From contig JADLHC010000253.1 in NCBI GenBank assembly GCA_020849035.1, positions 1 to 56,621 on the forward strand: a stretch of 56,621 nt of DNA, read 5' to 3'. This document shows positions 7,522-14,718 of this stretch, piece by piece. How positions within the stretch are numbered: position 1 is the stretch's first letter; each line of letters starts with the position of its first letter. The DNA is from Planctomycetia bacterium. GTDB taxonomy: Bacteria; Planctomycetota; MHYJ01; WSZJ01. A program made the position numbers and the translations under genes. The notes under the pieces were generated by a model. That model made no database searches and was not told where the DNA came from. It saw only the letters and a list, made by a program, of their open reading frames with translations.

Positions 7522-9795
7522 CTACTTGAGCTGGTGGAGCCTCTTCGCCGCGAAGATCGCCGCGCGCTGCTCGTTCGTAAGCCGCGCCGCGCCGATCGCC
7601 CGCGAGGTGGCCCGCTGGACGTCGACGTCCGCGTCGGTGATGCCCGCGATGAGGGCCTTGACCTGGTCCTCGCTGGGGGCGACCGCCGACTGCTGGTAGA
7701 TCCGCGCGAGGCCGTCGCCGGCCGCCGCGATCCGGACGTTCTTGTCGTTCGAAGCGTCCGCCAGGACCTTGGACAGGGCGTCCAGGGCCGCCGGGTCGCC
7801 GAGGGAGCCGAGCGCCTTGCAGACCGGGATCCGGATCGAGTCCGTGCGGCCGTCCAGCGCCGCGATCCCGCCCTCCACCGCCGCCCCGAGGTTCGTCAGC
7901 ACCGTGTTCTGGATCTTGATCAGCGAGAGCGCCTCGGCCGCCGAAATCGCGGCCTTCTCCGCCCGCTGCTTCGACCGGTCCATCGTCGGCTCGATCAGCG
8001 GATCGAGCTTCTTCTGCCACGCCGCCCCGTCAAGGCCCTTCTCGGCGTAGTCCTTCACCTCGGTCTTGAAGATCCCCTGCCACTTGTTGATCTCCTCCGC
8101 GTTCGCGCCGGTGACGACGATCGGCACCTGCTTCGTCCGGAGGTCCTGCTGCAGCGAATCGAGCACCGAGGTCTCCGCCTGGTTCTTCCCGCGGATCTCG
8201 ACGCTGAAGACGACCGTGTTCAGGGTCTGGCCGTCGCAGATGATGACGTCCTCGACCGGGAACTCCTTGATCTTGAGCAGCGCGTGCTTCGCGCTGGACG
8301 CCTGCACCACGTAGATCCCCGCCTGCGACAGCGTCTCGGCCATCCGGGCCCGGGTCGTGTCGTCCGGCTCGACCAGCAGCGCCACCCGCACCGCCTGCTC
8401 GCGGATCGCCCGCCCGAGGTTCGACGCCACCAGCTCGACGTTCGCGAACGCCTGCGTCGGGTTCAGCCGGATGATCGCCTCCGCAGCCGCGTACTGCACC
8501 CGCTTGTCCTCGTTCTTCAGCGCCTCCGTCAGCGGCGAACCGATCACGTCGCCCGCCGACACCAGGTCGCCGCCCAGCGCCGTCTTGCCCAGCGCCCAGC
8601 AGATCGCCACCGATACCTGCGCGGTGTCGTCCGCCAGCGACTTCGCCAGCGCACGGTAGAGCGCGTCGCGCCCCGCCATCACGCCCAGGAAGTTCGCCTG
8701 CTCGATCGACGCCATCTCCTTCTTCAGCCCGTCCAGGTCCTCCTGCTTGATGTACCCGAGCGAGAACTGCTTCTCGGCGTCCTCAAGCGCCACGCCCGCC
8801 TCCTCGTACTGCTGGAACGACACGCAGGCGATCAGGCTCCACGCGTCCGCATAGGCGTTGTCGATCTGGATCGCGTCGTGCAGCGCCTCCTCGGCCAGTT
8901 CCTCGTTCATCGCGAACGGCGGGACGTCGCGGCCGACGATCTTGTTCTGCTCCGCGCTCCAGCGCCACACCACGTAGTCGCCGAACATGTAGTGCATCAC
9001 CGACGGATGCGACCGGTACCACCGCTCCGCCAGCATCACGTAAGTCTCCTTCGCGCTCTTCCCCGCCAGCGTCGTCTCCTCGGGGTGCGCCGCCATGATC
9101 CGGTCGATGGCCCGCTGCGCGAACGTCTTCACCTCGGCGTCGATCCCGCCCGCCTCCACGACCCGGCGAAGCTCGCCCAGCGCGCGAATGTCGCCGATGT
9201 TCCCCAGCACGACGCACGCGTTCTGCTGCGTCAGCTTGTCCGTCGAGTTCAGCGCGTCCGCCACCGCCATGGTCGACTCCTCCGCCATGTGCGACAGGCA
9301 GACGATCACGTTCGTCCGAAGCGTCTCGCTCTTCGGGTCGCCCAGGTGCGCGATCAGCGGCCCGTTCGAGTACGTGCCGATCGCCCGGAGGTGGTACTCC
9401 GCCTCCTGCACCTGCACGAACTTCGTCGAATCCAGCTGCATCACGTAGGCCTCGATCTCCTCCGGCTTCTTGCGGAGGTTCTGGGCCTTGCTCTTGGCCA
9501 GCTCCATGATGCGAAGCGCGGTCTGGCGGATCTCGCCGCCGTCCATGAGCATCATCTGGAGCGTCTTCCAGCTCATCTCGTCCCGCATGTACAGGACGAG
9601 CTTGTCGTCGACCTTGATTCGGAGGGCCTGCTCCAGCTTCTCGTAGGCCTCCTTCTTCTGGCCGCGCTGGTACAGGTCGAGGCCCTCGCGGTAGAGGGTC
9701 TTGAACTGTTCCTCATCGGGACCCTGCGCAAAGGCGGCGGTCCCGGCGAGAAGCAAAGCGGACAGTGTCAGCGACTGCAGGACGCGGGCGCTCAT
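7522..9795 (-). CDS. Exported HEAT/TPR-repeat protein with a receiver-like insert
   Basis: A 757-residue protein with a signal peptide ending AFAQ. A TPR-like segment follows at 27-60 (LYREGLDLYQRGQKKEAYEKL), then HEAT repeats (for example QQNACVVLGNIGDIRALGEL). At about 430-560 there is a compact alpha/beta segment (VALLVEPDDTTRARMAETLS, then VEDVIICDGQTLN, then VPIVVTGANAEE) that follows the order of a response-regulator receiver. HEAT repeats resume at the C-terminus. ATG at 9795 is chosen because AAGGAGG precedes it at ideal spacing. A promoter is recognisable upstream and a strong terminator downstream, so the gene is monocistronic. A receiver-like domain in an exported protein cannot be phosphorylated by ordinary kinases, so it is probably a structural module. 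Confidence 0.85.
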   Translation of the reverse strand: MSARVLQSLTLSALLLAGTAAFAQGPDEEQFKTLYREGLDLYQRGQKKEAYEKLEQALRIKVDDKLVLYMRDEMSWKTLQMMLMDGGEIRQTALRIMELAKSKAQNLRKKPEEIEAYVMQLDSTKFVQVQEAEYHLRAIGTYSNGPLIAHLGDPKSETLRTNVIVCLSHMAEESTMAVADALNSTDKLTQQNACVVLGNIGDIRALGELRRVVEAGGIDAEVKTFAQRAIDRIMAAHPEETTLAGKSAKETYVMLAERWYRSHPSVMHYMFGDYVVWRWSAEQNKIVGRDVPPFAMNEELAEEALHDAIQIDNAYADAWSLIACVSFQQYEEAGVALEDAEKQFSLGYIKQEDLDGLKKEMASIEQANFLGVMAGRDALYRALAKSLADDTAQVSVAICWALGKTALGGDLVSAGDVIGSPLTEALKNEDKRVQYAAAEAIIRLNPTQAFANVELVASNLGRAIREQAVRVALLVEPDDTTRARMAETLSQAGIYVVQASSAKHALLKIKEFPVEDVIICDGQTLNTVVFSVEIRGKNQAETSVLDSLQQDLRTKQVPIVVTGANAEEINKWQGIFKTEVKDYAEKGLDGAAWQKKLDPLIEPTMDRSKQRAEKAAISAAEALSLIKIQNTVLTNLGAAVEGGIAALDGRTDSIRIPVCKALGSLGDPAALDALSKVLADASNDKNVRIAAAGDGLARIYQQSAVAPSEDQVKALIAGITDADVDVQRATSRAIGAARLTNEQRAAIFAAKRLHQLK

Positions 9796-9847
9796 CAAGC
9801 CCTCCTTTGAAGAGCAGAACGGGAAACCCCCAGCACTAAGGGGCGGG

Positions 9848-9877
9848 ATTGTAGGGAGGAGGGGGAAGGCGAGTCAA
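9848..9877 (-). promoter_or_regulatory. Sigma70-type promoter of the HEAT-repeat gene
   Basis: On the minus strand TTGACT (9877-9872) and TACAAT (9853-9848) are separated by 18 bp. The -10 ends about 52 nt before the ATG at 9795, leaving room for a leader with the AAGGAGG ribosome binding site. Confidence 0.65.
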
Positions 9878-9935
9878 GGAAGAGAAGGGTGCGCGCCGCG
9901 GCACGGAGGTTGAGGCACGACAAGGGGTTACAGAA

Positions 9936-9964
9936 ACGGAAAGGGCCGGGGGTGGCCCCGGCCC
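9936..9964 (-). terminator. Terminator after the three-gene coiled-coil operon
   Basis: A 9-bp GC stem (GGGCCGGGG at 9943-9951 with its complement at 9956-9964) and a 4-nt loop, followed in the minus direction by a T-rich but interrupted tract. It lies 22 bp after the stop at 9987. Confidence 0.7.
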
Positions 9965-9986
9965 CGGAATTTGTTGAAAACTCGGA

Positions 9987-10709
9987 CTACCGCGCCTCCT
10001 CCTTCTTCTTTTGCGACTCCCTCCACGCCCGGCCCCAGTCGTTCTCCTTGAACCACTCCTCAGCCTTCGGTTTCTGCTCGCCCGTCAGCATCGGCTCGAT
10101 CCCCTCGCGCAGCTTCTCCCGCGCGCTCTTCATCACGTCCGGGCGCCACCCGATGATGTTGTCCGGGTCGTCCTTCGCGATCTTCTCCTCCTCCTCCCGC
10201 ATGATGTCCTCCACCAGCCGGTCCACCGCCGCCGCCTGCGACCCCGCCAGTCCGAGATGCGCCTTCAGCGCGTTCGCCTCCGTGTCGATCCAACCCTTCA
10301 GGAACCCGCGCACGCGCTTCCGCGACGTCTCCTCCATCATCTCCTCGACCTGCGCGTCGACGGGCTTTCCGCCCGCGGCCCGCACGACGCCCGCAAGTCG
10401 CTCGCCTTCCACGGTGCGCCGGGCGTTCTCGCGGTCGACCTCCGAGAGCAGCGCGTTCCACTCCGCCGACGCCGCCTCCTGGTGCCGGTCCAGCTTCGCC
10501 TCCAGCTCGTCCACCTTCCTCAGCAGCCGCTCCGCCTCGGCGCGGTCCGCCTCCGTCAGCGACGACAGCGGCTTCGCCGTCATCGGCTGCCCCTCGTCGT
10601 CCACGCGGGCCGGCCGCACGGCGATGTCCGTCCTCACCGGAGCGAACCACGCGGCCGCGGCGCCCGCAGCGGCCGCCAGGAGCCCCGCCGCCAGCAGCAC
10701 GATCTTCAT
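9987..10709 (-). CDS. Membrane-anchored coiled-coil protein, Spy/CpxP-like (third of three)
   Basis: A 240-residue protein with one N-terminal hydrophobic segment (residues 3-22). Long charged helices follow, with the pair LGLAGSQAAAVDRLVEDIM and LTGEQKPKAEEWF, which echo the LTxxQ helical motifs of Spy/CpxP periplasmic chaperones. ATG 10709 overlaps the preceding gene by 4 bp; a longer frame begins inside that gene and was rejected. Shared length, topology and motif placement with the two genes before it indicate paralogy by tandem duplication. Function unknown; an envelope-stress or chaperone role is an inference. Confidence 0.75.
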   Translation of the reverse strand: MKIVLLAAGLLAAAAGAAAAWFAPVRTDIAVRPARVDDEGQPMTAKPLSSLTEADRAEAERLLRKVDELEAKLDRHQEAASAEWNALLSEVDRENARRTVEGERLAGVVRAAGGKPVDAQVEEMMEETSRKRVRGFLKGWIDTEANALKAHLGLAGSQAAAVDRLVEDIMREEEEKIAKDDPDNIIGWRPDVMKSAREKLREGIEPMLTGEQKPKAEEWFKENDWGRAWRESQKKKEEAR

Positions 10710-11440
10710 CGGCCGCCTCCCGGACGGAACGGGTCCTGGAAGAACGAAGGCGCCACCTCCTTCGTCCACGTGTCGTACTGCTCAGGCTTCAGCACTTCCT
10801 TCATCTTCGCGTCCGTCCGCGCCTTCGTGTCGTTCACCTTCGCCTCCAGCTCGGCCTGCGGGATCTCCTCGCCGGTGAAGATCTTCGCGATCGTCTCGCT
10901 CCACTCCCCCTGCAGCACCTCGAAGAACTTCTTCAGCTCCTCCACCTGCTCGGCCGACAGGTTCATCTTCTCCTTCGCGGACTTCATCTGCTTGTCGGCC
11001 TGCTTCTTCAGCAGCTTCTTCGTGTCCTTCTTGCGCTTCTCGAACAGCCCCGCTCGCACCTGCTCCTCGAGGATGGCGTCGGTCAGCTCCTTCGGCGGGT
11101 TCGCCTTGATCTCCGCAAGCTTCGCCATGATCTCGGCCGCCTGCTCGTCGATCTCCGCGGAGGCGCTTCCCGCCTCCTCCTGGAACGCCTTGAGGCTGAA
11201 GTCGTAGTCCGAGTCGGCCTGCGCGAGCCTGCGCTCGAGCACCTCGACCCGCGAGGCCAGCGCCCCGCGCGGGTCGTCGGTCTCCGGCCGGGCGGCGTCG
11301 GGAAGCGCGCCGGGCTCCGGGACGTGCTCGAGGGCTGCGACCTTCTTCTCGAGCCGGCGCATGTCGTGAAGCGCCCATCCCGCGACGCCGGCGAGGGCGA
11401 GCGAGACGGCGCAGCTGACGGCGGCGAGTCGGTCGCTCAC
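10706..11440 (-). CDS. Membrane-anchored coiled-coil protein, Spy/CpxP-like (second of three)
   Basis: A 244-residue protein. One transmembrane or signal-anchor helix (about 6-24) is followed by a coiled coil (MRRLEKKVAALE) and a Lys/Glu-rich helical domain containing MNLSAEQVEELKKFFEVL and VLKPEQYDTWTKEV, the paired LTxxQ-like helices seen in its neighbours. It starts at GTG 11440 overlapping the upstream stop (GTGA) and ends overlapping the next ATG, so all three genes are translationally coupled. Confidence 0.75.
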   Translation of the reverse strand: MSDRLAAVSCAVSLALAGVAGWALHDMRRLEKKVAALEHVPEPGALPDAARPETDDPRGALASRVEVLERRLAQADSDYDFSLKAFQEEAGSASAEIDEQAAEIMAKLAEIKANPPKELTDAILEEQVRAGLFEKRKKDTKKLLKKQADKQMKSAKEKMNLSAEQVEELKKFFEVLQGEWSETIAKIFTGEEIPQAELEAKVNDTKARTDAKMKEVLKPEQYDTWTKEVAPSFFQDPFRPGGGR

Positions 11441-12174
11441 TGTCCGCCTCCTTCCTGGCCGCCCTGCCCGTCGCCGTTCTGCCGGCGGCCCCCCCCGAAC
11501 TGGCGCTGCTGGATGTCCTGGTACTTCTTGAACTGGTCCTCGGTCATGAAGGTCTGCATCTTCGTGTTCGTCTCGGTGACCAGCTCCTGGAACTTCGCGG
11601 GGTTCGCCTCGCCGTCCATGAAGCTCGAACCGACCTCGGCGAACTTGTCGAACATCTCCTCGCCGACCTTGTCGAACTGCGCGGACTGCTCAGGGGACAG
11701 GCCGAGCTCCGCCTTCACCTTCTCCATCTCCCCCTTCATGCGCTCGCCGACGAAGCGCTTGAACATGGTCTTCTGCTGCTCGGTGCGGATTTTCTTCGTG
11801 AGCTCCGCCACCTTCTCCTTGTCGGCGGCGTTCCTGGCGAGTTCCTCCTTGAGGGCGAGCGACTCCCGCTGGACGCCGGCGAGCGACTCCTCGGATCGGC
11901 CCTTGAGACCGGCGAGGCGTTCGCGCGACTCGCGCAGGGACGTCGTCTCGTCCTTGATCTTTGCGTCGAGGCGCGCGGAGCAGGCCTCGAGGCGCCGGGC
12001 GAGCTCGGCCATCTCGTAGGGCGAGGGCGGAAGCTCGGCAGGCGCGGCCGCGGCCGCGCCCGCGGCGGGAGCAGGCACGGCGTCGAGCCTCCTCTTCAGC
12101 GTGGCGGCCTGGACCAGCGCCGCGACGAGAAGGGACGCCGCGATGACGACGGAGAACAGCGCAGCGAACTTCAT
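11437..12174 (-). CDS. Membrane-anchored coiled-coil protein, Spy/CpxP-like (first of three)
   Basis: A 245-residue protein with an N-terminal hydrophobic anchor (4-24), an Ala/Pro linker and a long coiled coil (about 55-125). A helical domain follows with LGLSPEQSAQFDKVGEEM and FMTEDQFKKYQDIQQ, then a Gly/Gln-rich tail (GGGRRQNGDGQGGQEGGGQ). A purine-rich AAGGGGG lies 5 nt before the ATG. As promoter-proximal member of the three-gene operon it sits right beside the chromosomal side of the tRNA-Cys integration site. The LTxxQ-like motifs are seen directly; the functional comparison with Spy/CpxP is inference. Confidence 0.75.
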   Translation of the reverse strand: MKFAALFSVVIAASLLVAALVQAATLKRRLDAVPAPAAGAAAAAPAELPPSPYEMAELARRLEACSARLDAKIKDETTSLRESRERLAGLKGRSEESLAGVQRESLALKEELARNAADKEKVAELTKKIRTEQQKTMFKRFVGERMKGEMEKVKAELGLSPEQSAQFDKVGEEMFDKFAEVGSSFMDGEANPAKFQELVTETNTKMQTFMTEDQFKKYQDIQQRQFGGGRRQNGDGQGGQEGGGQ

Positions 12175-12242
12175 GAAACCCCCTTGAAGCGAATCCGGCA
12201 GATACTACGGCGGCGGGCTTCCGGCGTTGGCCCGGGGCGCGA

Positions 12243-12270
12243 TTGACAGCGGAGTGGCGGAGGCTAGACT
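12243..12270 (+). promoter_or_regulatory. Original tRNA-Cys promoter, now stranded
   Basis: TTGACA (12243-12248), 16-bp spacer, TAGACT (12265-12270), ending 21 nt before the truncated tRNA copy at 12292. Before integration it would have driven the full tRNA-Cys gene. It now reads into the element through only the 5' half of the tRNA. Confidence 0.75.
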
Positions 12271-12290
12271 CTGGCCCTTCGCAGGATGAC

Positions 12291-12328
12291 CGGCGGGTTA
12301 GCCAAGTGGCAAGGCAAGGGTTTGCAAA
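12291..12328 (+). repeat. attL: 38-bp core, 5' half of tRNA-Cys
   Basis: Identical over 38 bp to 22548-22585. It contains the acceptor 5' strand, D-arm and anticodon stem-loop up to GCAAA, then diverges (TCCCACC here against ACCCTCA in the intact gene). The break in identity lies at the 3' side of the anticodon loop, a common crossover position for tRNA-targeting tyrosine integrases. Confidence 0.9.
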
Positions 12329-12392
12329 TCCCACCCCCTGTTTTTGCCAAGTCCCGCGAGCGGCTTGACTTCTGAAAAGTGCCGGGTGAGCT

Positions 12393-12413
12393 TGCTACGT
12401 CTCCTGCTACGTC
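12393..12413 (+). repeat. Candidate integrase arm-type sites, left end
   Basis: Two copies of TGCTACGTC (12393-12401 and 12405-12413), 12 bp apart start to start. The same pair, 20 of 21 bases identical, occurs near the other end at 22414-22434. The location inside both ends of the element, between att core and genes, fits arm-type binding sites for the integrase N-terminal domain. Confidence 0.65.
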
Positions 12414-12442
12414 GAGCCCTCGAATTCCGCGGAGATTCGACC

Positions 12443-13579
12443 CTAACTTCCGGCCTGCTTCTCGCCGGTCTTTTCTGTATTACGAAGCGCCTCGAAGCGA
12501 GCGGCCGCGTCGGCGCCGGCCGACTGCGCGGCGAGCTTGACGTAGTGCCGTTCCAGCACCCGGTAGGACCCGTGCCCCGTCATCGCCGCCAGCACCGGGA
12601 GCGGCGTCCCGAGGCGCGCGTGGTCGCTGGCGAACGCGGTGCGGAGGCAGCGCGGCGTGATCGCCTCCCAGCGGCCTGACGGAAGCGCCTCCGCCGCCGC
12701 CTTCTTCGCCTTGGCGAAGTCCAGGTACAGCGCCTTCTCGTTCACGCGCTCGAACACGCGCGGCGACTCGCCCGAGATCGGCAGGACGTTCGCCCGCGCC
12801 TTCAAGCCGGCGAGCGCCTCGGCGAGTCGCGCCGTCAGCGGCAGGACGCGGACCCGGCCTGTCTTCGCGTCCTCCGGCGGAATCGTGAAGGTCCGGCCTT
12901 CGAGGTCCACGTTTTCCCAACGGGCCCGGCGCAACTCGGCAGGACGCGCGCCGAGGTCGGATGCCGCGAGCAGGTAGACGCGGAGCCGGTCGGGCGCGGC
13001 GGCGACGAGCGCGGCGATTTCCTCCGGCGTGGGGGCGTAGGTCTCCTTCCGGTCCTTCGCCTCGTTGAGCGGCTTCATGCGGCGGAAGGGGTTTTCGTCC
13101 GCGAGGGAGCGCCCGACCGCCCAGGAGAAGACGACGGAGGCGAGCGAGGCGGCGCGGTTCACGGTCGCGGCGGACTGCCCCTTCGCCCGGAGCGCGTCCC
13201 GCCAGCGGTGGAGGTCCGCGACTCGGATCTCGTCAAGGTCGCGGGCGGTCCAGTCAGCGACGCAGATTCGCACCATGCGCGCCTTGTCGAATCGGAGCGT
13301 CGTCGGTCGCTTGCTCCCCTCGGCCTCGACGGCCGCGAGGTAGTCGAGCGCGACCTCGCGGAACGATTTGCCGTTGCGCCGGTCGGAGAAGATTTGCCGG
13401 AGAACATCGTCGAGCTTGTGGCCGTTCACGAGCAGCGCGTGGGCTTTCGACAGCTTCGCGCTTGCCGCGGCGCGCGTGGTTCCGCCTCGCCGCCAGATTT
13501 CGCGCCCGCCCCACGAGAAGCGGACGGAGTAGGAGCCGGAGCCCGGACGTCTCAGGACGTACCCGAAGCGGTCACTCAC
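12443..13579 (-). CDS. int: Tyrosine recombinase / integrase
   Basis: A 378-residue site-specific recombinase that should cut and rejoin the tRNA-Cys att sites. It has an N-terminal arm-binding part (1-75), a core-binding SAM-like domain (about 72-165) and a catalytic domain (180-360). Catalytic residues: Arg212 (GARPAEL), Lys239 (DAKTGR), Arg313 (PRCLRT), His336 (TGH) and nucleophile Tyr346 (RHYVK). The usual first His of the HxxR motif is Arg310. It starts at GTG 13579, overlapping the RHH-like gene by 8 bp. Its stop lies 115 bp from the attL core, the usual place for an element integrase. Confidence 0.95.
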   Translation of the reverse strand: MSDRFGYVLRRPGSGSYSVRFSWGGREIWRRGGTTRAAASAKLSKAHALLVNGHKLDDVLRQIFSDRRNGKSFREVALDYLAAVEAEGSKRPTTLRFDKARMVRICVADWTARDLDEIRVADLHRWRDALRAKGQSAATVNRAASLASVVFSWAVGRSLADENPFRRMKPLNEAKDRKETYAPTPEEIAALVAAAPDRLRVYLLAASDLGARPAELRRARWENVDLEGRTFTIPPEDAKTGRVRVLPLTARLAEALAGLKARANVLPISGESPRVFERVNEKALYLDFAKAKKAAAEALPSGRWEAITPRCLRTAFASDHARLGTPLPVLAAMTGHGSYRVLERHYVKLAAQSAGADAAARFEALRNTEKTGEKQAGS

Positions 13580-13823
13580 GGCGACCTCCCTTCTCTCTGG
13601 CCAGCACCTCCACGGCGAAGAGGTGCAGCCGGGTCAGGTAGTCCGTGACGGTGAGCCCGAGCGCGGACGCCGTTTCCGCCATCGAGGACTTGTCCGAAGC
13701 CGTCACACGGATTTGGACGCTCTGCGTCTTTTCGAGCAAGGACCGGAGCCGCTCCGGGCTGGTCCCTTTCAGCACGTCAGCGAGCTTGTCGAGCAGCGCC
13801 TTTTGGCGCGGCGTCTCCTTCAT
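13572..13823 (-). CDS. Small ribbon-helix-helix-like protein between the two recombinases
   Basis: An 83-residue protein. The middle part (VQIRVTASDKSSMAETASALGLTVTDYLTRL) has the strand-helix-helix pattern and spacing of RHH/CopG-MobC-type DNA-binding proteins. ATG 13823 overlaps the serine recombinase stop by 4 bp, and its own end overlaps the integrase start, so all three are one translational unit. It could be a directionality factor, an autorepressor acting on the palindrome at 14534-14553, or a relaxosome accessory protein; the sequence alone does not decide. Confidence 0.65.
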   Translation of the reverse strand: MKETPRQKALLDKLADVLKGTSPERLRSLLEKTQSVQIRVTASDKSSMAETASALGLTVTDYLTRLHLFAVEVLAREKGGRRE

Positions 13824-14503
13824 GCGACCTCCCGTTCGAGAATTCGGCGAATCGTCGCCGGGGTCCACTTCGCGCCCAGCTTGGAGGGAATCCCGCGCGC
13901 TTCGAGGGCGGCGGCGATCCCGGCGAAAGTCAGCCCTCCCATGCGAAGCTGGCGCATGAGGGCGATGCTCTCCTGTTCCGCGGGGAGGGGGAGCAGATTC
14001 TCGCCGTCCGGGGCAAGGGCGAAGCCGTAGGGGATTCGCCCCGAAATGCGCTTCCCGTTCGCCCGGAGGTGAGCCATCGCGCCCTTCGTCCGCTCCGCGA
14101 TCTGGTCCCGCTCGAACTCCGCCAGCACGGCCAGCATTCGGAAGATCATGCGCCCGGCGGCGGAGGTAGTGTCGAGTCGTTCGGAGAGTGAAACGAGGTC
14201 GGCGTCCGCCTTGTCGAGCCGCTCCGCGATGTCGAGGGCGTCCCGCGTTGAACGCGCGAGCCGGGAGAGGGAGTAGACAACGAGGACGCCCTTCCGCCGG
14301 GTCACGTCGGCAAGGGCCGCTTGAAGCGCCGGCCGATTGTCCGCCCGCCCGCCGGAGAGCCCGGCGTCAACGTGAACGGCGGCGAGGGCGAAGCCGGACG
14401 CCGCGCACCAGGCCTTGATCTTCGCCTCCTGCGCTTCGAGGGAGACCCCCTCCGCCGCCTGCCCCTCCGTCGAAACCCGGACGTATCCGATGGCTGCTTT
14501 CAT
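13820..14503 (-). CDS. Resolvase/invertase-type serine recombinase
   Basis: A 227-residue serine recombinase. The catalytic domain starts GYVRVSTEGQ with nucleophile Ser11 and contains the conserved arginine segment YSLSRLARS, then the long E-helix region (AVLAEFERDQIAERTKGAM). A short C-terminal DNA-binding part follows (GGLTFAGIAAALEARGIPS). It resembles plasmid and phage resolvases more than large integrases. The ATG at 14503 is preferred over one at 14533 because GGGAGG lies 5 nt upstream and the 14533 start would sit at the predicted transcription start. It may resolve multimers of a replicating circular form. First gene of the recombinase operon. Confidence 0.92.
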   Translation of the reverse strand: MKAAIGYVRVSTEGQAAEGVSLEAQEAKIKAWCAASGFALAAVHVDAGLSGGRADNRPALQAALADVTRRKGVLVVYSLSRLARSTRDALDIAERLDKADADLVSLSERLDTTSAAGRMIFRMLAVLAEFERDQIAERTKGAMAHLRANGKRISGRIPYGFALAPDGENLLPLPAEQESIALMRQLRMGGLTFAGIAAALEARGIPSKLGAKWTPATIRRILEREVA

Positions 14504-14533
14504 CGTTTCCTCCCGACGCGTTGCGTTGTTCAT

Positions 14534-14553
14534 GTAGTGAATATACTCACTAC
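14534..14553. promoter_or_regulatory. Palindromic operator over the recombinase promoter
   Basis: A perfect inverted repeat, GTAGTGA, 6-bp AT-rich spacer, TCACTAC. It covers the -10 box of the recombinase promoter, so a bound dimer would block transcription. The likely binder is encoded in the element (the RHH-like or the HTH protein), which is an inference. Confidence 0.75.
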
Positions 14554-14568
14554 GATCCGAGGAGTCAA
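14540..14568 (-). promoter_or_regulatory. Promoter of the recombinase operon
   Basis: Minus-strand TTGACT (14568-14563), 17-bp spacer, TATATT (14545-14540). The -10 is embedded in the palindrome at 14534-14553. The transcript would start near 14533 and give a leader of about 30 nt with GGGAGG before ATG 14503. Confidence 0.8.
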
Positions 14569-14718
14569 GGGGGAAAATATCTGACGGAACGGTTGGATAC
14601 GTGTGCCCGAGCGGCTCTGGAATTCGAGCTGATCTTCGAGCAAAGTCTTGACCATTTGCGCCGGTCTAAGATGATTGCGCTCCGAATCATCTGGTGGGTC
14701 GACCACCGAAATTCGCGC

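Noticed and set aside
12292-12365. A second tRNA-Cys gene at the left end
   Set aside because: Identity stops after the anticodon loop; the 3' strand of the anticodon stem, T-arm and acceptor 3' strand are missing.
14504-14533. Upstream ATG (14533) for the serine recombinase
   Set aside because: It coincides with the predicted transcription start, and ATG 14503 has an ideal GGGAGG site.
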